From the NCBI GenBank assembly GCA_964562175.1, contig CAZLRV010000003.1, positions 1 to 64,000 on the forward strand: a stretch of 64,000 nucleotides of DNA. Direction: 5' to 3'. This document shows positions 53,803 to 63,042 of the stretch, piece by piece (the stretch's first letter is position 1; every line of letters begins with the position of its first letter). The notes beneath the pieces are model-generated. The model searched no databases. It worked only from the letters and a program-made list of their open reading frames with translations, and was not told the DNA's origin. The DNA is from CAZCJU01 sp964562175 (GTDB taxonomy: Bacteria; Bacillota; Clostridia; Oscillospirales; CAG-272). Both the position numbers and the translations under genes were made by a program.

Positions 53803-54128
53803 GTGTTTTTGCAAAAAATTTTACATTTTTTCTTGGTTCTTCGGAGAAAATACGATCTGCCGTTTTGTTCGTTTCGACAGGGGCTTTTAGTGCGAATATA
53901 TTTTGCGGCATGGTCCGTCATAGTGGAATAATCGGCGGCTCGGTGGGTCTATTTGAAAAAAAGAAATTTCGTATTCGCCCACAGTCCGGTTCGCCTTCCG
54001 CTCTTTCACGGAGGGTGTCTTATTATATGATTACAATTCGAAGGTGGGATATATCGACGTAGGGCGTCGGTTTTTGAGGGACGGGCGTGAATATTTACAA
54101 AATATTTTTTCATAATTCACATTAGTTC
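53803..54128. other. Non-coding spacer between divergent promoters
   Basis: About 330 bases with no gene I can support. The middle (about 53910-54080) is richer in GC than the AT-rich promoter flanks. It carries an ORF without a ribosome site whose translation (GIIGGSVGLFEKKKFRIRP...) has no family likeness. It could be a dispersed repeat or gene relic; no inverted ends or direct repeats are visible. Confidence 0.4.
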
Positions 54129-54157
54129 TTGACAATCGGCTATGAATAATGTATAAT
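54129..54157 (+). promoter_or_regulatory. Transketolase operon promoter
   Basis: Perfect TTGACA (54129-54134), 17 bases, perfect TATAAT (54152-54157). Start near 54164, then AAAGGA before the ATG at 54192. Confidence 0.85.
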
Positions 54158-54191
54158 ATATAGAGTTTACAAAATACGAAAGGATCAGACC

Positions 54192-55025
54192 ATGGACGAA
54201 CAGAAGAAATCGCAGCTATGTGAGCTTGCGAACAATATCAGGAAAGATATTATCACCGAGGTATACACGGCATCATCGGGCCATCCGGGCGGTTCGCTTT
54301 CAATCGCCGATCTGCTTGCATATCTTTATTTTGAAAAAATGAACGTAAAAGCGGACAATCCCAAATGGGAGGATCGTGACCGTCTTGTATTATCGAAGGG
54401 TCACACTGCGCCCGCACTTTACGCCGCACTTGCGGAGAAGGGCTTTTTCCCGAAGGAAGAGCTTGTGGGATTCAGAAACATAAATTCCTTTTTGCAGGGA
54501 CATCCCGACATGAAGCACACGCCGGGAGTTGATATGTCCTCCGGTTCGCTCGGCTTGGGAATTTCCGCAGCTTGCGGAATGGCACTCGGCGGTAAGGTAC
54601 AGAATAAGTCATTCAGAGTATATACGGTACTCGGTGACGGTGAGATAGCCGAGGGTCAGGTATGGGAGGCGGCAATGTTTGCCGCACATTACAAGCTTGA
54701 CAATTTGACGGCATTTGTCGATTGGAACGGCTTACAGATAGACGGAGCGATAGTTGACGTAATGGACTCCACGCCTATCGACGAAAAGTTCCGTGCATTC
54801 AAGTGGAACGTAGCGGTGATAGACGGTCACGACTTTGACCAAATAGACGAGGCTGTGACAAACGCCGAGGCGTGTGTCGGCAAGCCGAGTGTAATAATAA
54901 TGAAAACAATAAAAGGAAAAGGTGTTTCCTACATGGAAAACAAGGCAAGCTGGCACGGTTCCGCTCCGAATGCGGAGCAGTACGAGCAGGCTATGTCGGA
55001 GCTTGGGGGTAAGTGCAATGGCTGA
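54192..55025 (+). CDS. Transketolase, N-terminal (TPP-binding) subunit
   Basis: 277 residues. Split transketolase large part: SSGHPGGSLSIADLLAYLYF, LSKGHTAPALYAAL, GSLGLGISAACGMALG, and the TPP motif GDGEIAEGQVWEAAMFAA ending in N (FVDWNGLQIDG). Moves two-carbon units in the pentose phosphate pathway when joined to the next gene's product. Its stop overlaps the next start by 8 bases. Confidence 0.95.
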   Translation: MDEQKKSQLCELANNIRKDIITEVYTASSGHPGGSLSIADLLAYLYFEKMNVKADNPKWEDRDRLVLSKGHTAPALYAALAEKGFFPKEELVGFRNINSFLQGHPDMKHTPGVDMSSGSLGLGISAACGMALGGKVQNKSFRVYTVLGDGEIAEGQVWEAAMFAAHYKLDNLTAFVDWNGLQIDGAIVDVMDSTPIDEKFRAFKWNVAVIDGHDFDQIDEAVTNAEACVGKPSVIIMKTIKGKGVSYMENKASWHGSAPNAEQYEQAMSELGGKCNG

Positions 55026-55968
55026 GAAGATAGCAACGAGAGAGGCGTACGGCAACGCATTGGCGGAGTTCGGCGCAAAGTATGACAAATTAGTCGTTTT
55101 GGATGCTGACCTTGCGGGAGCCACCAAGACAGGCGTTTTCAAAAAGGCGTTTCCCGAACGTCATTTTGATTGCGGAATAGCCGAGGGCAATATGTTTTCG
55201 GCGGCGGCGGGCTTGTCAACGACGGGACTTATACCCTTTGCATCCACGTTTGCCATGTTTGCGGCGGGACGTGCGTTTGAGCAGATAAGAAACTCTATAG
55301 GATATCCGCACCTCAATGTTAAAATAGGTGCGACTCATGCGGGAATCACCGTCGGCGAGGACGGTGCGACGCATCAATGTCTTGAGGATTTCGCAACGAT
55401 GCGTTCCATACCGGGAATGACGGTCATATGCCCTGCCGATGCGGTCGAGGCAAGATGTGCGGTCGAGGCGGCAATAAACTATGAGGGTCCCGTTTATTTG
55501 CGTTTCGGACGTGCGGCAGTTCCCGTACTTTTCGATAAAGAAACGTACAAATTTGAAATGGGCAAGGGTGTTGTGCTTGCCGAGGGTACAGACGTTACGC
55601 TTATCGCAAACGGTGTTATGGTAGATCTTGCGCTCGGTGCGGCAAAGTGCTTGTCCGAGCAGGGTATTTCGGCAAGAGTCATAAATATGCACACTGTAAA
55701 GCCGCTTGACGAGAAGCTTGTGCTTGAGTCTGCGACAGCCACGGGTTGTATCGTGACCTGCGAGGAGCATAACATAATCGGCGGCTTGGGCGAGGCTGTA
55801 TGCTCATGTGTATGCTCTGCCCGTCCCGTTCCCGTTTTGCGTGTCGGAGTAAACGATACCTTCGGCAGAAGCGGCAAGGTTGCGCCTCTTATGGAATATT
55901 ACGGACTTACCGTTGAAAATATCGTCGCAAAAGCACTTGCCGCCGTTGAAATGAAGAAAAATGGCTGA
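55018..55968 (+). CDS. Transketolase, C-terminal subunit
   Basis: 316 residues from MAEKIATREAYGNAL at 55018. The frame is open further upstream (to 54922) but that stretch is the other-frame reading of the first subunit. Pyrimidine-binding domain with DADLAGATKTG, FDCGIAEGNMFSAAAGL (catalytic Glu region), SFAS-like PFASTFAMFAAGRAFEQIR and GVTVGEDG-like ITVGEDGATHQ, then the C-terminal domain. Coupled to the first subunit by the overlap ATGGCTGA; the same 8 bases couple it to truB. Confidence 0.95.
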   Translation: MAEKIATREAYGNALAEFGAKYDKLVVLDADLAGATKTGVFKKAFPERHFDCGIAEGNMFSAAAGLSTTGLIPFASTFAMFAAGRAFEQIRNSIGYPHLNVKIGATHAGITVGEDGATHQCLEDFATMRSIPGMTVICPADAVEARCAVEAAINYEGPVYLRFGRAAVPVLFDKETYKFEMGKGVVLAEGTDVTLIANGVMVDLALGAAKCLSEQGISARVINMHTVKPLDEKLVLESATATGCIVTCEEHNIIGGLGEAVCSCVCSARPVPVLRVGVNDTFGRSGKVAPLMEYYGLTVENIVAKALAAVEMKKNG

Positions 55969-56872
55969 AAAATTCGAGCCTTGCGGGCTTATCTGCATTG
56001 ATAAGCCCGAGGGGCTTACCTCTCACGATGTTGTGAATAAAATAAGACGGCTTTTCGGAACGAGAAAAGTCGGTCATACAGGCACCCTCGACCCTATGGC
56101 GACGGGGGTGCTTGTCGTGCTTGTCGGACGTTGTGCCAAGGCAAGCGAATATCTGCTTTGCGATGATAAGCAATATACGGCACGTATAAAATTGGGTATT
56201 ACCACGGACAGCGAGGACATTACGGGCAAAATAACATCTCAAAGCGACGCTTTGCCGTCGGAGAAAGAATTTCACGAAATATTAAAAGGCTTTATCGGTG
56301 ATATCGTTCAGGTACCGCCGATGTATTCGGCAATTAAGGTCGGCGGAAGGAAGCTTTACGAGCTTGCGAGAAGCGGGCAGACCGTTGAACGTGAGGGACG
56401 GAGGGTGAGCATACGCCGACTTGAAGCGAGACGTTTGAGTGAGGACGAGTATGAGCTTGACGTTACCTGCTCAAAGGGTACATATATACGCACGCTTTGC
56501 TCCGATATCGGAGGTGCCTGCGGCTGCGGTGGGGTAATGTCATATTTAAGGCGAGTGGCAAGCGGACGATTTACGCTCGGCGATACTCACACGCTATGCG
56601 AGCTTGAGGAGCTTGAGTCGGCACAAAGATACGAGCTGCTTTTACCCACGGAAGCACTGTTTGCCGACCTTCCCGCCGTTCGATTCAACAAATTTTACGA
56701 GCGGCTTTTCAAAAACGGATGTGAGATCTATCAGAATAAAGTCGGTCTGTCCTATCCGCTCGGCACACGGCTTGCAATATATGACGACGGCGGCTTTTAC
56801 GCACTGGGCGAGGTATTTTCATTTGAGGACGGCTTGGGTATCAAATCTATTAAAATTTTCAGATTGGATTAG
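55961..56872 (+). CDS. truB: tRNA pseudouridine(55) synthase
   Basis: 303 residues. Makes pseudouridine 55 in the T-loop. GHTGTLDPMATGVLVVLVG contains the catalytic Asp (about residue 44); VPPMYSAIKVGGRKLYELAR and CSKGTYIRTLCSDIG follow. A C-terminal PUA-like extension is present. Placed between transketolase and mfd rather than with rbfA/ribF, an unusual setting. Confidence 0.96.
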   Translation: MAEKFEPCGLICIDKPEGLTSHDVVNKIRRLFGTRKVGHTGTLDPMATGVLVVLVGRCAKASEYLLCDDKQYTARIKLGITTDSEDITGKITSQSDALPSEKEFHEILKGFIGDIVQVPPMYSAIKVGGRKLYELARSGQTVEREGRRVSIRRLEARRLSEDEYELDVTCSKGTYIRTLCSDIGGACGCGGVMSYLRRVASGRFTLGDTHTLCELEELESAQRYELLLPTEALFADLPAVRFNKFYERLFKNGCEIYQNKVGLSYPLGTRLAIYDDGGFYALGEVFSFEDGLGIKSIKIFRLD

Positions 56873-56875
56873 TTT

Positions 56876-59800
56876 ATGCAATTATTGCTCGATTACATGA
56901 GAGCGGAACGTGAATACAAGGGCTTTATCGAACACAGGCGTTCCCTTTTGACACGCAAGCCCAAGCCCGTCGGCGTAACGGGATTATCGGACGGAGCAAA
57001 ATACGCTTTTTACGCCGCTTCGATAAAGGATCTCAAAAAATGCGCTCTCATTATCGTACCGGACGAAAAGGACTGTATCAGGGCTTATAATTCCCTATCC
57101 GCATACGGCTTGGCTTGCGGCGTTTACCCATTGAGAGATCTCATGCTTCACTCGGTGATATCCTCACACGATTACGAGCATCAGCGTTTATCGGTGCTTT
57201 CGGGGATATTAAACGGCACACTTGATTGTGTTATCGCAACGCCGGATGCCGTTATGCAATTCACCACACCGAAGAATGTACTTAAGAACAATTCTCTGAC
57301 ATTATCGCTCTCGGACACATGCGAGCTTTCACAGCTGTGTGAGATGTTGACCGAGTCGGGCTATGCGAGGGTGGAAACGGTTGACGGCATCGGTCAATTT
57401 TCCGTAAGGGGCGGAATCGTCGATATATTTTCACCCGGCTCGGAGTATCCGTACAGAATGGAGCTGTTCGGCGATGAAATAGATTCGATGGGCATATTCG
57501 ACATACTGTCGCAAAGACGTATCGAGAGCATATTATCGCTTACCGTTTTGCCCGTCCGTGAGGTCATAGCCGACAATGAGGGGCGTAAAAAGATATATTC
57601 GGCAGTCGAGGCGGCACTTAAAAAGGTCAAAAAATCGGATGCGAAAAAGGAACTGCTCACAGAGCTTGACGCACTCGATGCCGGCGGGGAGCTTTTATTC
57701 GCAGACAAGTACATGAGTTTGATATATGATGAAAGCACCTGTCTGTTAGATTACTTTTCAAATGAGAGCCTTATTTTCATTGACGGCTCCGCAGGTGTTT
57801 CCGCTCGTGTTGAAGCATATGAGAAAATGACCGAAAACACGATACTCGGAATGATAGAGTCGGGGCAGATACTTGCAAAATACGCCTGCTACGGTATTTA
57901 CGGCGATGACCTTTATTCCTTGATAAATTCAAAAAACTCGGTATATATAGATGTTTTCGTGCGTTCGGGCGTGAATTTCGACCAGACTTTTTCTTTCAGA
58001 AGCTCGAATCAGCCGTACTATTCGGACAGCATGGAGCTTTTATGCGAGGATGTGACCAATTATATTTCAAGCAATTACGCCGTGATATTGCTTTGCGAAA
58101 ACGAGGCGACGGCGAAGAACTATTCAAAAATGCTCGACGAGCATTCCATATCCTCTCTAAGCATATCAAGTGAAACGGAAGAGGCAAGCATTGATATGCT
58201 GTACGGCAAGTGCGTGCTCGTATACGGCTCATTTTGCCCCGGCTTTATTCTTGAGGGTGTGCATCTTGCCTGTATTTCCCTTTGCGTAAATCAAAGCTCA
58301 TACAACAAAAAGACAGTAAGGACCTCAAGCAGAACCAAAAAGGGTTCGGGCAAGGAGCGTATCATGTCCTACGCCGATCTTGTCATCGGCGATTACGTCG
58401 TACACGATACGCACGGCATCGGTCTTTACAACGGTATCAAGTCGCTTACGGATTATCAGGGTGTTACAAAGGATTTTCTGCAAATAGAATATTCCGAGGG
58501 CTCGCTACTGTATGTTCCGTGCGACAGACTTGACACTTTATCCAAATATATCGGTGCGAGAATGAGTGACGGCACCGTCAAGCTCAACAAAATGGGCGGT
58601 GGCGAGTGGAACAAATCCAAAGCCAAGGTCAAAGCCGCAGTAAGAGAGATGGCTCGTGAGCTTATCGAGCTTTACGCAAAGCGTATGAAAACGCCAGGCT
58701 TCAAGTTTTCGCATGATGACGATATGCAAAGGCAATTCGAGGGTGCGTTTGAGTATGAGGAAACGGAATGTCAGCTTGAGGCGTGCAATGATATAAAGCG
58801 TGATATGCAATCGGAGCATCCCATGGACAGACTCTTGTGTGGCGATGTCGGCTTCGGTAAGACCGAGGTCGCATTGCGTGCGGCTTTCAAGGCGGTATGT
58901 GACAACAAGCAGGTCGCAATACTCGTTCCCACCACCATACTTGCAATGCAGCATTATCAAACGGTGCTTTCCCGTATGCGTACATTTCCCGTTTCAGTCG
59001 ATCTGCTCTCGCGCTTCCGAACGCAAAAGCAACAGCTTGAAACGCTCAGACGGCTGAAGCGAGGTGATGTCGATATCATAATCGGCACGCACAGGCTCAT
59101 ATCAAAGGACGTTGAATTTAAGGACTTGGGACTTATCATAATCGACGAGGAACAGCGTTTCGGAGTGGCTCACAAAGAGAGGCTTAAGCAGATATCGAAA
59201 AACGCCGACGTGCTGACGCTCACCGCAACGCCGATACCGAGAACGCTCAACATGGCGATAAGCGGTATACGCGATATGAGCGTGCTTGACGAGCCGCCGG
59301 GGGACAGAATGCCTCCGCAATCGTATGTCATAGAATACGATGAGCTTATAATTGCCGAGGCAATAAAAAAAGAGTTAAGGCGCGGCGGTCAGGTGTTCTA
59401 TCTGCACAACGAGGTCGAGGACATAGATCTTTGCGCATCGAAAATAGCAAAGCTTGTGCCGGATGCCTCAATATCGATCGCACACGGGCAAATGGATAAA
59501 GAGGAGCTGTCGGACGTGTGGCAAAGCGTTGTAGACGGACGGACGGATATCCTTGTATGCACGACTATTATAGAAACGGGTATCGACGTGCCGAATGCGA
59601 ATACGCTCATCATAGAAAATGCCGATAAAATGGGCTTGTCACAGCTTCATCAGATACGAGGTCGTATCGGCAGAAGCTCGCGTCGGTCTTATGCGTATTT
59701 TACATATCGTAAGGATAAGGTACTTACGGAAATTGCCGAAAAGCGACTTAAGGCACTGAGCGAATACACGGAATTCGGTTCGGGCTTCAAAATAGCTCTT

Positions 59801-60379
59801 CGTGACCTTGAGCTGAGGGGTGCGGGCAATGTCTTGGGCGTACAGCAACACGGTCACATGGAGAGTGTAGGCTATGATATGTACATAAAGCTGTTAAACG
59901 AGGCGGTGCTTGAGGAAACGGGTACTGTCGAGACGAAAAAGAGCGATTGCTCCGTGGAGCTTAACATATCGGCGTACATTCCGGAGGATTATATAACCTC
60001 GTCCTCACAGCGTATTGAGATATACAAGAAGATATCGCATATAATCACATCAGCCGATGCGGACGATATCGCATCGGAGCTGTTAGACCGTTTTGGCGAT
60101 ATACCGAACACGGCATGCTCGCTCATAGACATTTCGTATATCCGCTCGATGGGCTGTGAATGCGGTATTAAAAAGATAGCGCAAAACGGCAACACGGTGA
60201 CCTTTACTCCGGAGGAAAACGATTTGAAGAAGCTCGTCGGTCTGACAACTGAGTCAAACGGGCGAATGTTCATCATCCCCGGTGCATCGCCTACCGTTGT
60301 TTACAGGATAAAAAAGGGTGACAACGTGCTTTCGTATATCAAAAAGGCACTTGAGTGTGCCGTGAGCGATCGCATATAG
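56876..60379 (+). CDS. mfd: Transcription-repair coupling factor
   Basis: 1167 residues. Removes stalled RNA polymerase and recruits UvrA. UvrB-like N-terminal module (VRGGIVDIFSPGSEYPYRMELFGDEIDS), RNAP-interacting domain (GDYVVHDTHGIGLYNGI), then the RecG-like translocase: GDVGFGKTEVALRAAFKA (Walker A), DEEQRFGVAHKE (DEEQ box), TLTATPIPRTLNMA, GRIGRSSRRSYAYF. Ends with the TRCF C-terminal domain. ATG 3 bases after truB with a weak site. Confidence 0.96.
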   Translation: MQLLLDYMRAEREYKGFIEHRRSLLTRKPKPVGVTGLSDGAKYAFYAASIKDLKKCALIIVPDEKDCIRAYNSLSAYGLACGVYPLRDLMLHSVISSHDYEHQRLSVLSGILNGTLDCVIATPDAVMQFTTPKNVLKNNSLTLSLSDTCELSQLCEMLTESGYARVETVDGIGQFSVRGGIVDIFSPGSEYPYRMELFGDEIDSMGIFDILSQRRIESILSLTVLPVREVIADNEGRKKIYSAVEAALKKVKKSDAKKELLTELDALDAGGELLFADKYMSLIYDESTCLLDYFSNESLIFIDGSAGVSARVEAYEKMTENTILGMIESGQILAKYACYGIYGDDLYSLINSKNSVYIDVFVRSGVNFDQTFSFRSSNQPYYSDSMELLCEDVTNYISSNYAVILLCENEATAKNYSKMLDEHSISSLSISSETEEASIDMLYGKCVLVYGSFCPGFILEGVHLACISLCVNQSSYNKKTVRTSSRTKKGSGKERIMSYADLVIGDYVVHDTHGIGLYNGIKSLTDYQGVTKDFLQIEYSEGSLLYVPCDRLDTLSKYIGARMSDGTVKLNKMGGGEWNKSKAKVKAAVREMARELIELYAKRMKTPGFKFSHDDDMQRQFEGAFEYEETECQLEACNDIKRDMQSEHPMDRLLCGDVGFGKTEVALRAAFKAVCDNKQVAILVPTTILAMQHYQTVLSRMRTFPVSVDLLSRFRTQKQQLETLRRLKRGDVDIIIGTHRLISKDVEFKDLGLIIIDEEQRFGVAHKERLKQISKNADVLTLTATPIPRTLNMAISGIRDMSVLDEPPGDRMPPQSYVIEYDELIIAEAIKKELRRGGQVFYLHNEVEDIDLCASKIAKLVPDASISIAHGQMDKEELSDVWQSVVDGRTDILVCTTIIETGIDVPNANTLIIENADKMGLSQLHQIRGRIGRSSRRSYAYFTYRKDKVLTEIAEKRLKALSEYTEFGSGFKIALRDLELRGAGNVLGVQQHGHMESVGYDMYIKLLNEAVLEETGTVETKKSDCSVELNISAYIPEDYITSSSQRIEIYKKISHIITSADADDIASELLDRFGDIPNTACSLIDISYIRSMGCECGIKKIAQNGNTVTFTPEENDLKKLVGLTTESNGRMFIIPGASPTVVYRIKKGDNVLSYIKKALECAVSDRI

Positions 60380-60411
60380 TGTAAATTATTTTTTAATTAT
60401 TCAATATTTAA

Positions 60412-60440
60412 TTGAAATATACGCTTTTTGGGTGTAGAAT
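60412..60440 (+). promoter_or_regulatory. Promoter of the M16 peptidase pair
   Basis: TTGAAA (60412-60417), 17 bases, TAGAAT (60435-60440). Confidence 0.6.
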
Positions 60441-60469
60441 TACCACATAAAACGTATAAGGTCTGTCAT

Positions 60470-61750
60470 ATGCAATATTTTAGAAAAGAGATAGCACCCG
60501 GTGTCGGGTTCAATGCTATCAAGACGGACGTATTCAAATCTGAATATGTGTCCGTGTATACGGTAAGCCCTCTGTCGACTGAAAGCGCATCGTATAATTC
60601 CCTGCTCTGCAACACAACGATAAGGGGGTGCGAGAAATATCCGTCGCTAAAGGATATAAGCCGTCTGCTCGATCGGCTCTACGACTCTTATATCTCGCCC
60701 GTATCGCTCAAACGCGGGGAGTATCACATATTCGGCTATTCCGCATCGTCGCTTAAAAGTCGGTTTTCAATTGAAAAGCAAGATATACTTGCACGCACGC
60801 TCGATCTTCTGTACGAAATAATGTGCCGTCCTCTGCTTATCGACGGTGCGTTTTCGGACGATATAGTGCAGATGGAAAAATCAAATCTCATATCGGCAAT
60901 AGAAGCGAGAGTGAACGACAGAGTGTCTTATGTACCGACCGCTTGCGTTGCCAAAATGTGCGAGGGTGAGCCTTTCGCCGTACCGGACTACGGAATTGCC
61001 GAGGTAATAAAGAGTATCGACCCGACAAGTCTTTACGAATACAGCACCGAGCTGTATAAAAAAAGTCGCATTGAAATTTTCTATGTCGGCGACGACGAGG
61101 GAGTGATAAACGGCTTTTGCGAAAAGCTTATCTCCTCCGTCGGCATCGGTGAGCGTTTGTCACTGCACGGCGCACGTGTACATTCCGCACCCTTAAAACC
61201 AAGGCGTTTTGAGGAGAAGGCTCCCGTCACGCAAAGCAAGCTTGCGCTCGGCTTCAACACGGGCAGGCGACTCGGCGAGGGACGAGATGCGTCGGATACG
61301 GTGTTTTTTGAGATATTTTCCTCATCTCCGTCAAGCAGACTGTTCAAAAACGTGCGTGAAAAGCTCTCGCTCTGCTACTATTGCAAATGCAACACCGACC
61401 CGTTCAAGGGAATCTCCGTTGTTTCCGCAGGCATAAGAGCGGAGGATGCGGCGTTAGCCGAGGCTGAGATACTCGCACAGCTCAAAGACCTGAGTGAGGG
61501 CAACATATCGCAAAAGGAACTTGACGAGGCGAAAAAGACATTGCTGTCCGCTTGCCGTGAAATATACGATTCTCCTTCCGCTCTCATAAATTGGTATTTG
61601 AACAGAGTCTTGTCCGACTCCACCGAGCTTTTATTCTCTCCCGATGAGCAAGCAGAGAAAATACGCTCCGTAACCGTCTCGGAGGTTGCAAAATGTGCCG
61701 AGCGGATGAGTCTTGACACGGTATATCTGCTTAAGGAGGGTGAGCAATGA
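60470..61750 (+). CDS. M16 family protein lacking the zinc motif (YmfF-like)
   Basis: 426 residues from MQYFRKEIAPGV at 60470 (AAGG site; an upstream ATG at 60428 lies within the promoter and before the expected transcription start). Two M16-type halves, but no HxxEH zinc motif: the expected place reads TTIRGCEKYPSLKDI. The second half has the FKNVREKLSLCYYCKC stretch common to M16 'R/Y' pair regions. Probably the non-catalytic partner of the next gene's product. It could also be an inactive chaperone-like subunit. Confidence 0.85.
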   Translation: MQYFRKEIAPGVGFNAIKTDVFKSEYVSVYTVSPLSTESASYNSLLCNTTIRGCEKYPSLKDISRLLDRLYDSYISPVSLKRGEYHIFGYSASSLKSRFSIEKQDILARTLDLLYEIMCRPLLIDGAFSDDIVQMEKSNLISAIEARVNDRVSYVPTACVAKMCEGEPFAVPDYGIAEVIKSIDPTSLYEYSTELYKKSRIEIFYVGDDEGVINGFCEKLISSVGIGERLSLHGARVHSAPLKPRRFEEKAPVTQSKLALGFNTGRRLGEGRDASDTVFFEIFSSSPSSRLFKNVREKLSLCYYCKCNTDPFKGISVVSAGIRAEDAALAEAEILAQLKDLSEGNISQKELDEAKKTLLSACREIYDSPSALINWYLNRVLSDSTELLFSPDEQAEKIRSVTVSEVAKCAERMSLDTVYLLKEGEQ

Positions 61751-63006
61751 TAAAAGATAAAAAAACCGTCTACGACGAGATGACGGGCGAGTGCTGTAAT
61801 ATAGTCACCCTTGATAACGGTCTGCACGTATATCACATACCGAGCAAGCATATCACGTCCCATGCACTGTTCGGTGTTGATTACGGCTCGGTGCATAGGA
61901 TATATCAAAAAAACGGTTCTCAAATAATCACGCCGTCCGGCTGTGCGCATTTTTTGGAGCATAAGCTGTTCGATAACCCCGACGGTGTTGCGGACGATAT
62001 ATTCACCTCGCTTGGGGCAAGCTGTAATGCGTTTACCTCATCGAGCGTCACCGCATACACGTTTTCATGTACGGATAATTTTTTGCCGTGCCTCGATACA
62101 CTGCTCGACTTCGTATCGACTCCGTATTTCACCGAGGCAAGCGTGAAAAAAGAATGCGGTATCATTGCCGAGGAAATACGTATGTACGACGATATGCCGT
62201 CGTGGTGCGCATATTTTAATATGCTCAAAGCCATGTACGGGCAATGTCCCATCTCCGAGGACACCGCAGGCAGCTGTGAATCAATAACGCATATAACTCC
62301 CGAGCTGCTGTACGAGCTTCACCGCGATATGTACACTCTTGACAATATGCATCTGTGCGTTTACGCCGACTCACCGCTTGAGCAGATATTGATGCGTGCC
62401 GACCGACTTCGCTCACCTAAATGTCAGATAACGCAAATACCGCCACAGACCAAGCCGGGCATTTTTCAAGCAAGGAAGGAGCATATTTCTCAAAGTCCCG
62501 TACCGCTGGTATTTATCGGGCTTAAGGATGACGATGTGCCGAAGAACGGAGCGGAGGCGACCAAGCGTGAGTGTATCATGTCCTGTCTGCTGAACACGCT
62601 TTTTTCCGAAAGCTCGGATATTTTCGAGGAGCTTTATTCAAGCTCACTAATAATCGGCAGACTTGACTGCGAATATATATGCGAAAAGGATTTTGCATAT
62701 CTTTATTTCAGCTGTGAGTCACCCGCACCGGAGGAGCTGTTCAAGCATCTGTCGGAATACTGCGAGAGGATATGTGCCGAGGGAATCGACAAAGAGCGTT
62801 ATGAAATATCAAAGCGCATGGTATATGCCGATTTTATCCGCTCATTCGATTCTCGTGACGATCTGCCCTACTGTATGTACAGAGAACGAGAAAATATTTT
62901 CGACCATCCCGCAATGATATCTTCCTCAAGTGTGGAGACGGCACACGAATTGTTCAAAAAGCTTTTCAAAACGGAAAATCTCGTTATGTCCGTTTCACAT
63001 TCATAA
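61747..63006 (+). CDS. M16 family metallopeptidase (YmfH-like)
   Basis: 419 residues. Zinc motif HFLEH at residues 68-72 in GCAHFLEHKLFDN, with the distal metal Glu probably in the KKECGIIAEEIRMYDD block. The start overlaps the previous gene by 4 bases (ATGA). With its partner it probably forms a clam-shell peptidase in the cytoplasm, since no signal peptide is seen. Substrate unknown. Confidence 0.9.
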   Translation: MIKDKKTVYDEMTGECCNIVTLDNGLHVYHIPSKHITSHALFGVDYGSVHRIYQKNGSQIITPSGCAHFLEHKLFDNPDGVADDIFTSLGASCNAFTSSSVTAYTFSCTDNFLPCLDTLLDFVSTPYFTEASVKKECGIIAEEIRMYDDMPSWCAYFNMLKAMYGQCPISEDTAGSCESITHITPELLYELHRDMYTLDNMHLCVYADSPLEQILMRADRLRSPKCQITQIPPQTKPGIFQARKEHISQSPVPLVFIGLKDDDVPKNGAEATKRECIMSCLLNTLFSESSDIFEELYSSSLIIGRLDCEYICEKDFAYLYFSCESPAPEELFKHLSEYCERICAEGIDKERYEISKRMVYADFIRSFDSRDDLPYCMYRERENIFDHPAMISSSSVETAHELFKKLFKTENLVMSVSHS

Positions 63007-63042
63007 AAACAAGGCTTAATAATTATATGAAAGGAAAACACC

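Noticed and set aside
53775..54062. 95-residue forward ORF before the transketolase gene
   Set aside because: No ribosome site; it begins inside the reverse promoter; the translation has no recognisable domain.
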